Source of the DNA: Myxococcales bacterium
Lineage (GTDB): Bacteria > Myxococcota_A > UBA9160 > UBA4427
Assembly: GCA_012960035.1 (NCBI GenBank)
Contig: DUBZ01000085.1
Coordinates: 27,052-91,051, forward strand
Reading direction: 5' to 3'
Length of the DNA stretch: 64,000 bases
In this document: positions 18,964 to 27,323 of the stretch, in pieces
Layout of the letters: every line of letters begins with the position of its first letter
Numbering within the stretch: the stretch's first letter is position 1
Notes under the pieces: generated by a model
What the model was told of the DNA's origin: nothing
Databases searched by the model: none
Seen by the model: only the letters and a program-made list of their open reading frames with translations
Made by a program: the position numbers and the translations under genes

Positions 18964-19226
18964 GATGCCTCCATTTCCCGCGTTGAGTTCTTTGCGGGCT
19001 CACGGGGTATGACGAGGTGATGCGCCTCCCCATTCAAAAAAGTGCAAGTTTTGTTTCCCGCTGGGGACAGGGCTACGCAAGCGTGGTTTTGGCTGTGTCG
19101 TTAAACCAGGGGGCTTTCGAGGAGACACGCACCATGGACAAACGACGCAGCCCCAGATGAACTCCATGCTCTTTTGGGGGTCGCTCCCGGATTCGAATTT
19201 GAGATTGAGCCGGGTGGGTGGTCGTC

Positions 19227-19406
19227 TCAGTCGCCAGTTCGTTCGTCGAGCTCGCTCACGATCCCTTGTCCGATGAGCGACTGCCAACGCGGCGCGGGGG
19301 AGTCGTCGAGCGGGACGTCGACGAAGCGCATCAACGTCGACGCAGACCCGTGGGTTGCCAGGCGCACGGCGTAATGCTCGTCCTTGGTGACAAACAAAAT
19401 CGCCAT
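19227..19406 (-). CDS. Small hypothetical protein, 59 aa
   Basis: Possible small gene starting MAILFVTKDEHYAVRLA and ending SELDERTGD. The acidic, non-repetitive composition looks coding and differs from the Arg-rich shadow frames around it, but no clear Shine-Dalgarno precedes ATG 19406. No domain recognised. It lies in an otherwise empty stretch between the His-rich gene and the NTF2-like gene. The rest of 18964-19528 shows no other credible gene. Confidence 0.38.
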   Translation of the reverse strand: MAILFVTKDEHYAVRLATHGSASTLMRFVDVPLDDSPAPRWQSLIGQGIVSELDERTGD

Positions 19407-19528
19407 CGGAGCTGAAGCGCCTGGCTCATGCGTGCGTCGCGACGGAGGTGGGGGAATACAAAGCGCGCCTGGAATCTCGTGACTTCGACGGCTCTCCAAG
19501 CTTGGGCGCGGGTTGTGTGGAGCGGATC

Positions 19529-19960
19529 CTAATCTAGCGGTAGATATTCCTTGAACATCTCGCCGAGTTCGTCGTCGGTGCGGGCGGGAACTTTGTAGTA
19601 CGTGCGAATGGTGACCGAGCCGTCTTCTTCAAACCGGTAGGTCTCGATGCTCAAGCCGATGGATGTGTTGTCGTCGGCTGTGATGTGATTTTCCAACGTC
19701 CACGCAACTTCGTTTCCATTGAAGAACAAACATCCGTCGGCGATCTTGAACTTGACTCGGGCTTGAAAAAGGTCCCAAGAATCAGACCAACATTGGTCGC
19801 CTCCGAGTTTTTCGGGGGTTCCAACCGGGTCGAGCATGCGCACTTCGCCAGGAGCGACCTTGCGCCAGTTCTTGAGCCACGCGTCTTTTTCGCCCGCGTT
19901 CCATAGGGCGATGTAGTTGTCGGCCCAGTCTTTGAGCTCTTTGCGGTTCGGTATCGCCAT
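19529..19960 (-). CDS. SnoaL/NTF2-like protein
   Basis: 143 aa cone-shaped alpha+beta fold of the SnoaL/ketosteroid-isomerase type: an N-terminal helix region (LKDWADNYIALWNAGEKDAWLKNW), then DPVGTPEKLG and alternating strands ending in RTYYKVPARTDDE. AAGGGAG lies six bases before ATG 19960. Such proteins are small isomerases, hydratases or binding proteins; the substrate is not readable. It is followed by FKBP on the same strand. Confidence 0.72.
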   Translation of the reverse strand: MAIPNRKELKDWADNYIALWNAGEKDAWLKNWRKVAPGEVRMLDPVGTPEKLGGDQCWSDSWDLFQARVKFKIADGCLFFNGNEVAWTLENHITADDNTSIGLSIETYRFEEDGSVTIRTYYKVPARTDDELGEMFKEYLPLD

Positions 19961-20021
19961 GGCTTGCTCCCTTGCGGTGAGGTTCTAGTTTTTGCCCTAT
20001 TGGGGTTCGTATGTCCGCGGG

Positions 20022-20471
20022 TTAGTCGCGAACGAGGATCAGTTCGATTTCGAAGAGTAAATCGGTGTTCGGTGGAATCTTTCCTCCACCGCCACCCCTC
20101 TCTCCATACGCCATTGTCGACGGGATCAATAGCTCGCGTTTGCCGCCGGCTCGCATCCCCGGAACCCCGACTTCCCAACCCTTGATCGTGGCACCGCCGC
20201 CGGGAGCAAAGTTGAACGGGATGCCGCGGTCATGGGAGCTGTCGAAGCGAACGCCGCGACCGTCCGATTCGGTCCAGTCGTAGATCCAGCCCGTGTAGTG
20301 GACCCCCACGCCCTTGCCCGTGATCGCCTCTTTGCCGTCGCCGACAACAATGTCCGTGATGATGAGTTCGTCTACGGTGATCGGGTAGTCGGAGCAACCG
20401 GCAGTCGAAACAATCAAAGCCAGTGTCAGCAAGACCGAAGTGGTTCGGGAAGTGAAGGACGCTCTGAACAC
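20022..20471 (-). CDS. FKBP-type peptidyl-prolyl isomerase, lipoprotein
   Basis: 149 aa from GTG 20471, chosen because AAGGAG lies six bases before it; an ATG 33 bases further upstream has no such site. A lipoprotein signal ends in VSTAGC, so the mature protein is lipid-anchored at Cys. The FKBP core follows: GVGVHYTGWIYD, FDSSHDRGIPFNF, GWEVGVPGMRAGGKRELLIPS, AYGERG and LLFEIELI. It should catalyse proline isomerisation during folding of envelope proteins. Confidence 0.9.
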   Translation of the reverse strand: MFRASFTSRTTSVLLTLALIVSTAGCSDYPITVDELIITDIVVGDGKEAITGKGVGVHYTGWIYDWTESDGRGVRFDSSHDRGIPFNFAPGGGATIKGWEVGVPGMRAGGKRELLIPSTMAYGERGGGGGKIPPNTDLLFEIELILVRD

Positions 20472-20592
20472 CGATGGCTCCTTTTTTGTTCTCGTGCGGG
20501 GCATCGCGGGTGATGGGGGTTGGTCTACAACCCCACCTCGGGTTGGCTTGCCAAACTAGCATCGCGGGAGGCCTGGGAAAGGCATCGCAAAT

Positions 20593-22044
20593 TCAGGAGG
20601 CAGACCGCCGTGCTGCGAGGGCTTCGACGTTCTTGAGATGTCGCTCTCGGGTGATGTTGTACGCGACGAGGCACAAGATCGCCGAGAGATAGAGGGCGAT
20701 GATCATCGGTACGTATCCGTAGCCGAGATTCTCGATGATTTGTGGATCCACCTCGCCGGGCTTTGCGTCTTGAGGGAAGTCGACCGCGCTGAGAAGCAGG
20801 GTGCCAAGCATGATCCCCAAGCCCGAGACCGATTTTGAAATGAAGCTACGCGCGGCGAAGAAGATTCCTTCTGAGCGCCGCCCTGTTACGAGTTCACTCT
20901 CTTCGACGACGTCGGCGATCATGGCCGAAACCAATGTTGTCGATGAGATGATCAAACCAATTTCGATCACATTGTAAACGATCAGCAGCATCAAGAGCTC
21001 GGTACTGCCGGACGCAGGCGTGAGGTCAGCGAGACGCGCCAGATAAGGGGTAGGACCCAAGCCAGCGGCGAAGAGTGAGAGCCCGATCGCACCGCGTTTC
21101 TTGCCGTAGCGATGCGAAACATAGGGAGCAAAGTTGAGCGCGAGGGTTGCGGAGATCAGTCCGGTTGGAACGAGGACACCCAGCTGCCCAGGAGTGAACC
21201 CCCAGAAGTAGGTCCCGAAGTAAATACTCAAGGAGCCCGAGAGACCGCCCGCCATTGCGGCAAACAAACCAAAGCCGAAGACCGCGTAGAACGAACGATT
21301 CGCCAACGTCTCCTTGGCCTCAAGCAAGCTTAACTTTAGGGACGCTTTGCGTTTCGGCGGAGGCTGCATGAGGCTCGGGATGTGTCGGTGTGTTCCGACG
21401 GCCGAAGTCATGATCGCGACGAAGATCATCACGGCGCCGAGGAGGCCGTAGGTCTGATAAGCGGCCGGGTTCATGGCCCCCTCGCCGAATTCCGGCGTTT
21501 TGACCATTAAGAATCCATACATCACGACCGCAATTGTAATTCCACCGACCCAGCCAAAGAAGTGACGCGCTGCCGCAAGCTTCGTGCGTTCGTCATAGTT
21601 CGGCGTGAGCTCTGGGGCAAGCGCAGTACTCGGTACTTCATAAAATGTGATGAACGTGCGGACGAGCAAAGCGTTGAACATCAGGAAGTAGAAGAGTCCG
21701 TCTTCGCTGAGTTCGGGCGGATTCCAGAGACCGTAGAACGAGAACGCGACCGGGAACGCGGCGGCGTACATGAAGGGGTGGCGTCTTCCCCATTTCGAAT
21801 GCAATCGGTCCGAAAGATTGCCGACGATGGGGTCCGACACGGCGTCGAATACGAGTGCGATCAGGATCGCGGCGCTCGCCAAATGACCGGGGAGTCCGAG
21901 GACCTGGTTGTAGTAGAACAACAGGAAGTAAACGAAGCCGTTGTCCTTGACCCCGTAGGCGACCGACCCAAAGCCATAGTAGAAGCGAGTGGAGCGAGAG
22001 ATTTTGTCAGCGGTTTCCGCGCGGGCGTCGATCGAGGCGTTCAT
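20593..22044 (-). CDS. GPH-family (MelB-like) MFS transporter
   Basis: 483 aa from ATG 22044, whose A is the last base of the upstream gene's TAA stop (TAATG). The N-terminal motif TRFYYGFGSVAYGVKDNGF, then VFDAVSDPIVGNLSDR and KWGRRHPFM identify the glycoside-pentoside-hexuronide/cation symporter family. Twelve helices are expected. Coupling to the SMP-30-like hydrolase suggests uptake of a sugar, lactone or steroid-like compound that the partner hydrolyses. Confidence 0.88.
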   Translation of the reverse strand: MNASIDARAETADKISRSTRFYYGFGSVAYGVKDNGFVYFLLFYYNQVLGLPGHLASAAILIALVFDAVSDPIVGNLSDRLHSKWGRRHPFMYAAAFPVAFSFYGLWNPPELSEDGLFYFLMFNALLVRTFITFYEVPSTALAPELTPNYDERTKLAAARHFFGWVGGITIAVVMYGFLMVKTPEFGEGAMNPAAYQTYGLLGAVMIFVAIMTSAVGTHRHIPSLMQPPPKRKASLKLSLLEAKETLANRSFYAVFGFGLFAAMAGGLSGSLSIYFGTYFWGFTPGQLGVLVPTGLISATLALNFAPYVSHRYGKKRGAIGLSLFAAGLGPTPYLARLADLTPASGSTELLMLLIVYNVIEIGLIISSTTLVSAMIADVVEESELVTGRRSEGIFFAARSFISKSVSGLGIMLGTLLLSAVDFPQDAKPGEVDPQIIENLGYGYVPMIIALYLSAILCLVAYNITRERHLKNVEALAARRSAS

Positions 22045-22892
22045 TAAGGCCGGCCGGCTCCCTCGACGCGGACCGAGAAAGCTTCGATTCGTCCGTCCCT
22101 GTTCTTCGTGCAGTCGGTCGGATTCGAACTCCCGGCGGTGCAGACGAAGAGCGTTTTGCCATCCCTCCCGCCCAGCATGCAAGCAAACGCTTGGGTCGAA
22201 ACCTTGATGCGGTCCGTGACTTCCCCGCCTTCAAGAACTCGAAAAACTTCTGCGCTGACGGGCGACGCGACCCAGATCCCGCCTTCGGCGTCGAGACAGA
22301 TCCCGTCAGGAACGGCTCCGGTGATCGGTGCCCACACGCGCCGATTTGTAAGGCTTCCATCACTCGCAATGTCGAAAGCGCTCAAACAGCCGCCAAAGGT
22401 TTCGCCGACAATCAGAGTGCTGCCGTCTTCTGTGATCACCGCGCCGTTGGGGAATGACATGTCGGGAGAGGCGATGCTCGCCTCGCCGTCAGGCTTCACC
22501 AAGATCAAGTTCGCTTTGGTAGGGCTGTGGCCCGCGTCGAGGTCGAAGCCAAAGTTTCCAACGTAGGCGCGACCTTCGCGGTCAACGACCATGTCGTTGC
22601 AGTGATGAGTCGCGAAGGGCGTGAGGTCCGCGACTTCTTCGAGGCTTCCGTCCGGTTCGAGTCGGAGTAGCCGACGGTCGGTCATCGACACCACGAGCAA
22701 TCGTCCATCGGGTAGCCAGCCTAAGCCAGAAGGACGGTTTTTGACTTCGACGATGTCTTCTCGGTTCCCGTCCTCATCGACGGCGACCACCACGTGAGAA
22801 TGCATGTCTGAAAACCAGAAACGGCCGTCATGCCAGCGCGGGCCTTCAGGGAAAGCGAGTCCGTCGAGTACAACTCGTCCTTCGTTCGACAT
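22044..22892 (-). CDS. SMP-30/gluconolactonase-like hydrolase
   Basis: 282-aa six-bladed propeller. Metal ligands fit the family: Glu17 in LAFPEGPRWH, Asn in HHCNDMVVD and Asp in VPDGICLDAEGG. GGAGG lies seven bases before ATG 22892. Members are lactonases or related Ca/Zn hydrolases. It is translationally coupled to the downstream GPH transporter. Confidence 0.88.
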   Translation of the reverse strand: MSNEGRVVLDGLAFPEGPRWHDGRFWFSDMHSHVVVAVDEDGNREDIVEVKNRPSGLGWLPDGRLLVVSMTDRRLLRLEPDGSLEEVADLTPFATHHCNDMVVDREGRAYVGNFGFDLDAGHSPTKANLILVKPDGEASIASPDMSFPNGAVITEDGSTLIVGETFGGCLSAFDIASDGSLTNRRVWAPITGAVPDGICLDAEGGIWVASPVSAEVFRVLEGGEVTDRIKVSTQAFACMLGGRDGKTLFVCTAGSSNPTDCTKNRDGRIEAFSVRVEGAGRP

Positions 22893-22969
22893 CTCTCGTC
22901 CTCCAGTTTTTTTACTGAGCCTGATTTCGCATTGACGTCTTGATCTATAGCCGCCCGGGGCCTCCTACT

Positions 22970-23560
22970 CTACGTGGTGCATAAGCTCGCTGCCCGGTTT
23001 GAAGACTGGCGATCTTGAACGCGAGCGATCGCAAGCCCCGATTCTCCCGCGACCGCATACACGAGATAAACGTCGTCGTCTTCGATGAAGATGGCCGGGT
23101 CGCGAAGTTGATTGACGCAGTGGTCGACCGAACTGCGAAGGGAGGGCGACAGCGGTTTGTTCGCGCCTTCGTCGTCGCGCTGGGGTCGCAGAGCTTCCGT
23201 AGGTTCCGATTCTTTCCACTCGGACCCGTCTGCGCGGAGATCAATCGTCGAAAGCAAGATACGTTCAGGGGCGTCGCCGACGCGCGTCCAAAAGACCCAC
23301 AACGTTTCGCCTCGCAACCAGAGCGCTGCGGGACGCATGTTTGGCTCGAAAAGGACGGGGCCAGGTTCGAAGCCGGTGAGCCCGTCATCGCTGCGTCAGA
23401 GACTGCCGGGCATGGCGAGCCCGTGCCAAGCGTCGCGGTATCGGAATATTCGCAAATAGGGCGGGGCGAGGATTTCGTCTCGGGGGTCGAAGTGAAGTCC
23501 GTCGTTGCCACCGAACCGGACGCGGTTTCTGTGTGCATCCTCGGCTACGAGATTCCCCCG
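22970..23560 (-). pseudogene. Decayed GH43-like propeller gene with internal stop
   Basis: One frame reads a continuous protein-like sequence on both sides of a TGA at 23398-23396: LRIFRYRDAWHGLAMPGSL, stop, RSDDGLTGFEPGPVLFEPN, then LWVFWTRVGDAPERILL and LRDPAIFIEDDDVYLVYAV up to 22970. The pattern resembles glycosidase-like propeller proteins. There is no start codon between the upstream in-frame TAG (23563-23561) and the first coding-like residues, so the N-terminal part is lost too. A 122-aa frame from ATG 23338 is only the tail. TGA does not replace an expected Cys, so Sec is unlikely here. Confidence 0.62.
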
Positions 23561-23609
23561 CTATAGTCCGGGCCGCAAACGCGCGAAGGCGCCAGGAGTA
23601 AAGGTCCCG

Positions 23610-24191
23610 ATGAGCGACTCTCAAGACACCACGTTTACAGCCATGCGTGACGCGACGCGTGAGGACTATCAGAAGATTGGTCGCCTGAGCCTCGAATTCG
23701 CAGCCGGTCTTCCGAGCCGCGTGCTCACGCACTTGCAGCTCCTTCAAGGCGACACTGGGGGCTACGCGGTCGATCGACTCACCCATAGTCTTCAGAGTGC
23801 GACGCGCGCCCAGCGCGACGGCCGCGACGACGAGTATGTCGTCTGCGCTTTGATCCACGACATTGGCGACACCCTCGCGACGGCGAACCATTCAGATCTC
23901 GCAGCGACGATTCTGGAACCCTTCGTGAGCGATCAGAATTACTGGATTGTCAAACACCACGGAATTTTTCAGGGCTACTACTTCTTTCATCATCTCGGTC
24001 TCGATCAAAATATGCGAGACCGTTTTCGCGACCACGAATGGTGGAGCGACTGCGCACAGTTCTGCGAACTCTATGATCAGAACTGCTTCGACGCTGAATA
24101 CGACACGCTTCCGTTGGAAGCTTTTGAACCCTTGGTCCGCAAGGTGTTCAGCACGCCGCGTAAATCGATCTACGTTCCTGACTCCAATTAG
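23610..24191 (+). CDS. HD-domain protein (PhnZ/MIOX-like)
   Basis: 193 aa from ATG 23610. His/Asp ligands fit an HD metal site: THSLQSATRA, ALIHDIGDTLA and KHHGIFQGYYFFHHLG, with a later Asp in RFRDHEWW. The compact size and closely spaced HH motifs recall PhnZ- and myo-inositol-oxygenase-like di-iron HD oxygenases more than nucleotide phosphohydrolases, but this is an inference. AGGAG lies twelve bases upstream. Neighbours give no clear pathway. Confidence 0.75.
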   Translation: MSDSQDTTFTAMRDATREDYQKIGRLSLEFAAGLPSRVLTHLQLLQGDTGGYAVDRLTHSLQSATRAQRDGRDDEYVVCALIHDIGDTLATANHSDLAATILEPFVSDQNYWIVKHHGIFQGYYFFHHLGLDQNMRDRFRDHEWWSDCAQFCELYDQNCFDAEYDTLPLEAFEPLVRKVFSTPRKSIYVPDSN

Positions 24192-24346
24192 CGCCGATCG
24201 AATTTCCAAAACGACCTCCTGATGTCAAAATTTTCTGCGCGCAGTGGTTGCGCGCGTCACTCGGATCCGTGCGTTGGTACGAACGGGCCAAACTCGCTGT
24301 CCCCTTCCTTGGGGCGGCACGATGAGAACGAAGGAAGGAATTGAAG

Positions 24347-25228
24347 ATGGGTATTCTGGACGGAAAAGTTGCAATCGTAACCGGCGCCGGCGGCGGTTTG
24401 GGTCGCTCGCACGCTCTGCTACTTGCCAAGGAAGGCGCGTCGGTCGTCGTGAACGACCTCGGTGGATCGGTTGATGGCTCGGGCGGCGGATCGCGCGTGG
24501 CCGATCAAGTGGTTGCCGAAATCACGGAAGCCGGCGGCAAGGCCGTTGCGAACTTTGGCTCGGTCACGGACGGCGCGGATGCAGATGCCATGGTGGCCCA
24601 GGCTGTAAGCGAGTTCGGCAAGCTCGACATCCTGATCAACAACGCGGGCATCCTGCGAGACAAGTCGTTCAAGAAGATGGACGACGAGCTTTGGGACCCC
24701 GTTATCGCAGTTCACCTGAAGGGCACGTTCCACCCGACTCGCGCTGCTTACGCGCAGATGCTGGAACAGGGCACGGGCGGCCGCATTATCATGACGAGTT
24801 CAACGTCGGGCTTGATCGGAAACTTCGGCCAGACGAACTACGGTGCCGCCAAGGCGGGCATCGCGGGCTTCATGCGTTGCCTCGCAATCGAAGGCGCGAA
24901 GGCCAAGATCACGGTCAACGTGCTCGCCCCGAACGCGTACTCGCGCATGACCGCGAACCTCTTTCCGGAAGGCTCAGAAGTACGATACGCCGCCGAAAAG
25001 GTGTCGCCCGCCATTGCATGGTTGGTGTCGGACGAAGCGGAAGACATCACCGGTCGCCAGTTCGTGATCAGTGGCAACCGCGTGAGCCTGCTGTACCCGA
25101 TGCAGTTCAAGATCGCAGAGCGCGACAACGCAGAAGATGCGTGGAGCCCGTCGGAAATCGGCGAGGAAATCCGCAAGTCGATGGCCGAGTGGCCAAAGCC
25201 CGCGAATGTCCCCGAACTGGTTTTCTAG
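24347..25228 (+). CDS. SDR, MFE-2-type 3-hydroxyacyl-CoA dehydrogenase domain
   Basis: 293 aa from ATG 24347 (MGILDGKVAIVTG), with AAGGAAGGAA just upstream. It has the Rossmann motif TGAGGGLG, NNAG, and the catalytic Ser and Tyr-x3-Lys (MTSSTSG, YGAAKAG). The segment VVNDLGGSVDGSG plus ADQVVAEI and GGKAVANFGSV is characteristic of the (3R)-hydroxyacyl-CoA dehydrogenase domain of multifunctional enzyme type 2. The C-terminal SCP2/hydratase domains of eukaryotic MFE-2 are absent. Likely role: beta-oxidation of branched or steroid-type acyl-CoA. Confidence 0.88.
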   Translation: MGILDGKVAIVTGAGGGLGRSHALLLAKEGASVVVNDLGGSVDGSGGGSRVADQVVAEITEAGGKAVANFGSVTDGADADAMVAQAVSEFGKLDILINNAGILRDKSFKKMDDELWDPVIAVHLKGTFHPTRAAYAQMLEQGTGGRIIMTSSTSGLIGNFGQTNYGAAKAGIAGFMRCLAIEGAKAKITVNVLAPNAYSRMTANLFPEGSEVRYAAEKVSPAIAWLVSDEAEDITGRQFVISGNRVSLLYPMQFKIAERDNAEDAWSPSEIGEEIRKSMAEWPKPANVPELVF

Positions 25229-25520
25229 GACACCCGCAATAAGACCGGTTCGGTTCTAATTTGGTCGAACGGGTGGTGCGCCGCCGTATAGGTGTGCGCG
25301 CCATCCAGTTCGGTCGAAGGGCTTCCACGCCCCGATCGGCTGGCTTTGCCGGTCACTTACCGCGTAAAGCACGAGCGGGTTCATCCCCAACCCGCAGTGA
25401 CTCCCCGGCACTTCGATGCCAAACCTTCGCAGAGACGGTCCATGTTTCGTCGTGCCCAAAAACCGTTGGGGATTCGAGCGCCGGGGCGCGAGTGAGGGCG
25501 GGTGCCTCACCACCGGTTAT

Positions 25521-27221
25521 CTAATTGGCGAGGAATTCCGGCGGCAGCGTGGCCAGGACCGACTCGCGAAAGAACTGATCCGATTCAAGGTTGATGAACG
25601 AGAAGCGGTTGAAGTCATCCTCGAGAAGATCGGCATTCGCGAGCAAATCCGCGTCGATTTGGCGCCGCTCGGCGAAGATGGCTTTGAGAGTAGACGCGAT
25701 GCCTGCCGGAACCATCCCGCGCGGCATGACGAACTCGGTGTCGTTCGCGCGCTGAAAGGCCGCAAGATAAATGCTCACCGCCGGCTTTTCCGCGCTGATG
25801 CCATCGTGGTACATCCAGATCTCCGGGAAGACGGCGTTCAAACTTTTGACGATCGAATAGTAGGCCTGAAGATGCGCCGTCGCGGCGTAGGTGTTGAGGA
25901 CCGCGATCCCGTCTTGAGCAAGGCAACCCCGCAGATCCGTGAAGAATTCGGTGGTCAACAAGTAATCGGGCAAACCGTCGCCATGTGCCATGTCCATGAG
26001 AACGAAATCGTAGTCACCGTCGCACGAGCGCACGAAAGTGCGTGCATCGGTTTGTACGACATTGACCTTCGCGGGATCGAAGCCGAAGTAATCCTTCGCC
26101 GCCGCGATCGAACTCGGGTCGATCTCGACAACGTCGACGTCGACTCCCCGCTTTTCTAATTCCATGGGGATGATCCCCGCACCGAGACCGAGCATCAGCG
26201 CGCGGCTGGCGTCGGGGCGAAGTCCGGTCGCGAGAAATTCGAGCGCGTAGGTAAACGGAGTCAGCGATGCGCCGTTGTGGTCGATGATGTTCTGGGTGAT
26301 GCCATCGTTGTAGTAGAGAGTGCCGAGACGCTCTTGTATCTCGGCCTCCGGCGTCCCGGGGATGGGGGCGATGGCCAAGATCTTCGTATTGCCAAACATC
26401 GAGGTGTATTCCCTTTCGAGGCTCCAGCTCGCGCCCTCGAAAACGATGGCTTCGTTCTTCTTGAGATAGGTCGAGGACATCGCAAACAGCCCGACCGAGA
26501 CCGCGACCCCAAGCGCCGACACCGCGAGCAGTCGACTCTTTTCGCCTGCGCTGATTCCCGAAGAGAAGAACGCGCCGCTGAGTGACGTCAGCGACAAGAT
26601 CGTGCTCAAGACAAGCATCGAATTGAAGTTGGTCGCGTTGGGGATGAACCCAAAGGCAGTGATCGACACGCCGACAACCGATCCTACAGTGCTGATAAAG
26701 AAGACCAGCCCCGAGCCACTATCGCCGCCCGCGTACGTGTGCGTCTGGCGCTCGGTTTGGATCGCGATCAAAAGCGGGTTCATTGCAGAGACGGCAACGA
26801 GGGGAATGAAGATCAATAAGATGCAGGCGAAGTAGGCGCCCATAACAAGGCTGGTGCTGCCAAACGTGTGGAACGTTTTTGGGTACAGCAGGCACGACCC
26901 GACGAGCGCAATGCCCGAAATCACGGGCATCAAAAGAAATAAGCAATCGAGGCTGCTGCGGCGTTCTGCTTTTGGCTTCCGGGTGACTTGTCCACCGAGG
27001 TAGTAACCAAGAGACAACGCGATTAGGGTGATCGACAAAATGCCGGACCAGATAAACAGGCTGACCCCGAAGTAGGGCGTGAGGATCCGAGACGCCAGGA
27101 GTTCCATCGACAGCGTCGCCGCACCGGTGATGAAGATGTAGATCAGGTAGAGGCGGTTCTGGCCCTCGCTTGGGTTCTGTTCCGTTGTACCCGACTTCAA
27201 TTTAGACTTCGGTTCGTTCAT
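25521..27221 (-). CDS. Membrane-anchored spermidine synthase-like protein
   Basis: 566 aa from ATG 27221 (AAGGG six bases upstream). The N-terminal half has about seven to eight hydrophobic segments starting YIFITGAATLSMELLASRIL. The C-terminal half is a Rossmann methyltransferase/polyamine synthase fold with LMLGLGAGIIPMELEKRG, VDVVEIDPSS and FVLMDMAHGDGLP. Such fused proteins are widespread but few have known products; aminopropyl or methyl transfer at the membrane is inferred. Confidence 0.82.
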   Translation of the reverse strand: MNEPKSKLKSGTTEQNPSEGQNRLYLIYIFITGAATLSMELLASRILTPYFGVSLFIWSGILSITLIALSLGYYLGGQVTRKPKAERRSSLDCLFLLMPVISGIALVGSCLLYPKTFHTFGSTSLVMGAYFACILLIFIPLVAVSAMNPLLIAIQTERQTHTYAGGDSGSGLVFFISTVGSVVGVSITAFGFIPNATNFNSMLVLSTILSLTSLSGAFFSSGISAGEKSRLLAVSALGVAVSVGLFAMSSTYLKKNEAIVFEGASWSLEREYTSMFGNTKILAIAPIPGTPEAEIQERLGTLYYNDGITQNIIDHNGASLTPFTYALEFLATGLRPDASRALMLGLGAGIIPMELEKRGVDVDVVEIDPSSIAAAKDYFGFDPAKVNVVQTDARTFVRSCDGDYDFVLMDMAHGDGLPDYLLTTEFFTDLRGCLAQDGIAVLNTYAATAHLQAYYSIVKSLNAVFPEIWMYHDGISAEKPAVSIYLAAFQRANDTEFVMPRGMVPAGIASTLKAIFAERRQIDADLLANADLLEDDFNRFSFINLESDQFFRESVLATLPPEFLAN

Positions 27222-27323
27222 GGATGCCCTTCGCACAACTTCGAACTGCGGGCTCGGCCGCGATCCGGAAAGAAGCGCGACTATACCTAAGGGCAGCGAA
27301 CTGCCTGCTCGGGGTTGTGGTCT

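Noticed and set aside
18262..19020. 252-aa plus-strand frame with hydrophobic start
   Set aside because: Antisense to the His-rich gene, no Shine-Dalgarno, no recognisable domain.
23396..23398. Second selenocysteine codon
   Set aside because: The TGA in the glycosidase-like relic does not fall at a redox site, no SECIS-like hairpin was seen and the gene lacks a start.
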